DNA of 64,000 bases from Aquiflexum balticum DSM 16537 (lineage in GTDB: Bacteria; Bacteroidota; Bacteroidia; Cytophagales; Cyclobacteriaceae): contig NZ_LT838813.1 in assembly GCF_900176595.1 (NCBI RefSeq), positions 1,832,501-1,896,500 on the forward strand, read 5' to 3'. Shown here piece by piece: positions 62,400-64,000 of this stretch. Position 1 is the first letter of the stretch. Every line of letters starts with the position of its first letter. The position numbers and the translations under genes are program-made. Below the pieces are notes generated by a model. That model had not been told where the DNA came from. It saw only the letters and a program-made list of their open reading frames with translations, and searched no databases.

Positions 62400-63080
62400 A
62401 TGGACAATCAATATCTCAAATTCCTCGAAACACTTTCCCAAAACAACAACAAAACCTGGATGGATGCCAATAGGGACTGGTATTTGAAAATCAGGGAGAG
62501 TTTGTTGGCAGATGTGGAAATCATTTTACAAGGTATTTCCCAATGGGAACCTGAACTTTCAAGTTTTAAGGCTAAAGACTGCGTTTTTAGACAAAATAGG
62601 GATGTTAGATTTTCGACTAACAAAGATCCATACAAAACCAACTTGGCAGCCTATTTTTCGGTGGGGGGGAAGAAATCATCAGGTCCTGGATATTACCTTC
62701 ATATTCAGCCGGGCCAAAGTTTTATAGCGGGTGGTATATGGATGCCTCCTGCGGATGTTTTGAAGAAAATAAGGCAAGAGATTGATTATTCCGGCAAAGA
62801 ATTACAAGCTATCCTTAATGGGTCTGAGTTTAAAAAGACTTTCGGCGGTATGGAGGGAGAGACCCTCAAGACCAGTCCCAAAGGTTATGAATCAGACCAT
62901 CCGTATATTGATCTTTTGAGATTTAAGTCTTTCATTGTATCTACTCCATTGGAGGACAGCAAAATTTCCGATGGTTCGTTCAGGAACCATACCGTTGAAA
63001 TTTTCAGGCAAATGAAACCCTTCCATGACTTTTTGAAAAAAGCCGCGGAAGATGTAGAAGATGGTGAGGGACTTTTATAA
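62400..63080 (+). CDS. DUF2461 domain protein
   Basis: A 226-residue DUF2461 (TIGR02453) protein. Conserved blocks are FLETLSQNNNKTWMDANRDWY, VFRQNRDVRFSTNKDPYKTN and PGYYLHIQPGQSFIAGGIWMP. The function is unknown. It stands alone and faces a converging small operon. Confidence 0.9.
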   Translation: MDNQYLKFLETLSQNNNKTWMDANRDWYLKIRESLLADVEIILQGISQWEPELSSFKAKDCVFRQNRDVRFSTNKDPYKTNLAAYFSVGGKKSSGPGYYLHIQPGQSFIAGGIWMPPADVLKKIRQEIDYSGKELQAILNGSEFKKTFGGMEGETLKTSPKGYESDHPYIDLLRFKSFIVSTPLEDSKISDGSFRNHTVEIFRQMKPFHDFLKKAAEDVEDGEGLL

Positions 63081-63087
63081 CCCGGGA

Positions 63088-63357
63088 TTAAAAATCATCC
63101 CAAGGTATATTTTCAAAGATTCCGGTTACGGCACCAAAGCCCACCAGCATTAAAACCATAATGGCAATACCAATTCCTGCAGCATACCAAATGAGTTTGG
63201 CTTTTGCCCAATTTGCCTTATTGGGGTTTCCCTGCTTGTCAAAGGCCCATACTACAAGCATAATGAAGCCTATTAAAGGTATGTTTGTAATCAAAATGGT
63301 CAAAAACCACTCACCTGTATTGATCGGAGGATGTTTGAATTGTTCATTGAAATCCAT
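63088..63357 (-). CDS. Small membrane protein with two transmembrane helices
   Basis: 89 residues, beginning MDFNEQFKHPPINTGEWF. Two hydrophobic helices (about 16-41 and 52-75) are separated by a basic loop with DKQGNPNKANWAKAKL. No function is known; similar small proteins recur in Bacteroidota. Its start overlaps the end of the lipoprotein gene by 14 bp. Confidence 0.7.
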   Translation of the reverse strand: MDFNEQFKHPPINTGEWFLTILITNIPLIGFIMLVVWAFDKQGNPNKANWAKAKLIWYAAGIGIAIMVLMLVGFGAVTGIFENIPWDDF

Positions 63358-63799
63358 AGTTTTCTGGGGTTGGGTTGTTCAATAAATCCTTCACTTCAAA
63401 ACTATATTCACTCACTGCAAAATTTTCTGAATTGAAGGGGTCGGTTTGTATAAATGAGATTTTGATGGTTTTGTAATCATCGATTTTTGAATAGCCCAAG
63501 GCGTAAAGTTCAGCACATTTTCTTGCTGTGTTTTCCTCGCTATACCTAAGAGAAGGACTTTTTCCATTATGGAATTTCAATTCGATGGTGCTTTCATTTT
63601 CCCCGTTTTCGATGATGTTCGAAACCATTACTTCTGCACCTTCAAATTCTCCAAGGGCGAGAATTTCAGGAGATGGGAAATATCCTTCTCCAGCCATTTT
63701 GTTGAACCCCCATAGCATGGCTTTCATGACTTTTTCTCCATCACAAGAAGTCAAAGAAAAAGAAAGGAAAAGGATGGTTATTAATGCCAAGTTTTTCAT
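63344..63799 (-). CDS. Putative lipoprotein of unknown function
   Basis: 151 residues with a lipoprotein signal ending SLTSC (C19). The mature part has GEGYFPSPEILALGEFEGAE and strands compatible with a small beta-rich domain. I do not recognise a family. It sits between a RidA-type gene (4-bp ATGA overlap) and a small membrane protein on the same strand, so these three probably form an operon. Confidence 0.7.
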   Translation of the reverse strand: MKNLALITILFLSFSLTSCDGEKVMKAMLWGFNKMAGEGYFPSPEILALGEFEGAEVMVSNIIENGENESTIELKFHNGKSPSLRYSEENTARKCAELYALGYSKIDDYKTIKISFIQTDPFNSENFAVSEYSFEVKDLLNNPTPENYGFQ

Positions 63800-64000
63800 T
63801 TTGCAGCTACAGCTTCTATCTCAATCAATAAATCAGGGTTGGCCAATGCATATACTGCAATGGTAGATCTTGCAACCTTATTTGGATTTTCTTCATTATT
63901 GAAATATTCCCCATAAGCTTTGAACCAAGCATCCCAATCAATATTTCCCTCTTTGTCAGGTGCCAGATAAACTCTCAGAAAGAAAATGTCCTCCATCTTA
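63796..64000 (-). CDS. RidA family protein, C-terminal part (N-terminus beyond window)
   Basis: The last 66 or more residues of a YjgF/YER057c/UK114 protein, reading DIFFLRVYLAPDKEGN, RSTIAVYALANPDLLIEIEAVAAK. The frame remains open to the window end with no stop before the internal Met at 63996, so that Met is probably not the start. RidA proteins deaminate reactive enamine/imine intermediates; divergent members have other roles. The conserved Arg (ARST) and the terminal IEIEAVA are present. Confidence 0.8.
   Translation of the reverse strand, partial: KMEDIFFLRVYLAPDKEGNIDWDAWFKAYGEYFNNEENPNKVARSTIAVYALANPDLLIEIEAVAAK

Overview
The window looks like chromosomal DNA of a Bacteroidota bacterium, most likely order Cytophagales, family Cyclobacteriaceae or close kin. 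Supporting signs are the low GC content, starts that mostly lack Shine-Dalgarno sequences, -7 promoter boxes of the TAnnTTTG type, and gene families typical of the phylum: DUF5692 membrane proteins, DUF5117/DUF4953-type metalloprotease, class Ia NrdA/NrdB, baeRF and VOC/MhqD proteins. The family placement is an inference; no taxonomic search was possible.

Layout. 1-2510: 3' part of a 23S rRNA, a 5S rRNA, a hairpin terminator, then a degraded second 5S copy with its own copy of the terminator. 3050-14088: a tight four-gene operon that is the most unusual content of the window. It encodes an intact class III nucleotidyl cyclase fused to three TIR-like domains, two tandem-duplicated ~1350-residue membrane-anchored STAND NTPases, and a small multi-pass membrane protein. 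14170-19300: DUF1569, nrdA, nrdB and divergent rplU-rpmA; the nrdB-rplU gap holds two oppositely oriented copies of a -7 box fused to the same inverted repeat. 19394-29470: secreted BNR/Asp-box protein, secreted metzincin protease, and two DUF5692 paralogues flanking an Omp85-like barrel.

29771-34969 is an accessory stretch: a small unknown gene, a 21-bp tandem repeat array, palindromic MITE-like DNA, and a single-chain type IIG restriction-modification enzyme with a downstream partner gene. Homopolymer runs (G8 and A11) sit exactly where one-base slippage would join these reading frames. 35223-45551 is mostly core: baeRF divergent from an HPF-like protein, rhomboid protease, polyprenyl synthase, RNase R, a DUF4143 ATPase preceded by 22-bp iterons, a DEDD exonuclease, LipB and YraN. 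An IS110-family element (about 45769-47358) has entered a member of a dispersed palindromic repeat family; its long non-coding left end is a bridge-RNA candidate.

47531-64000: GIY-YIG protein, GDSL lipoprotein, DUF433/DUF5615 toxin-antitoxin pair, LolD/LolE-like ABC pair, S9 peptidase, amidohydrolase, alpha/beta hydrolase, then a MarR-YceI-MhqO-MhqD group that resembles an electrophile/quinone stress response, DUF2461, two small unknowns, and a RidA-family gene cut by the window end. Several interspersed repeat families (palindromic CCTTGTCA elements, purine-rich tracts, small hairpins) occupy the gaps between genes.
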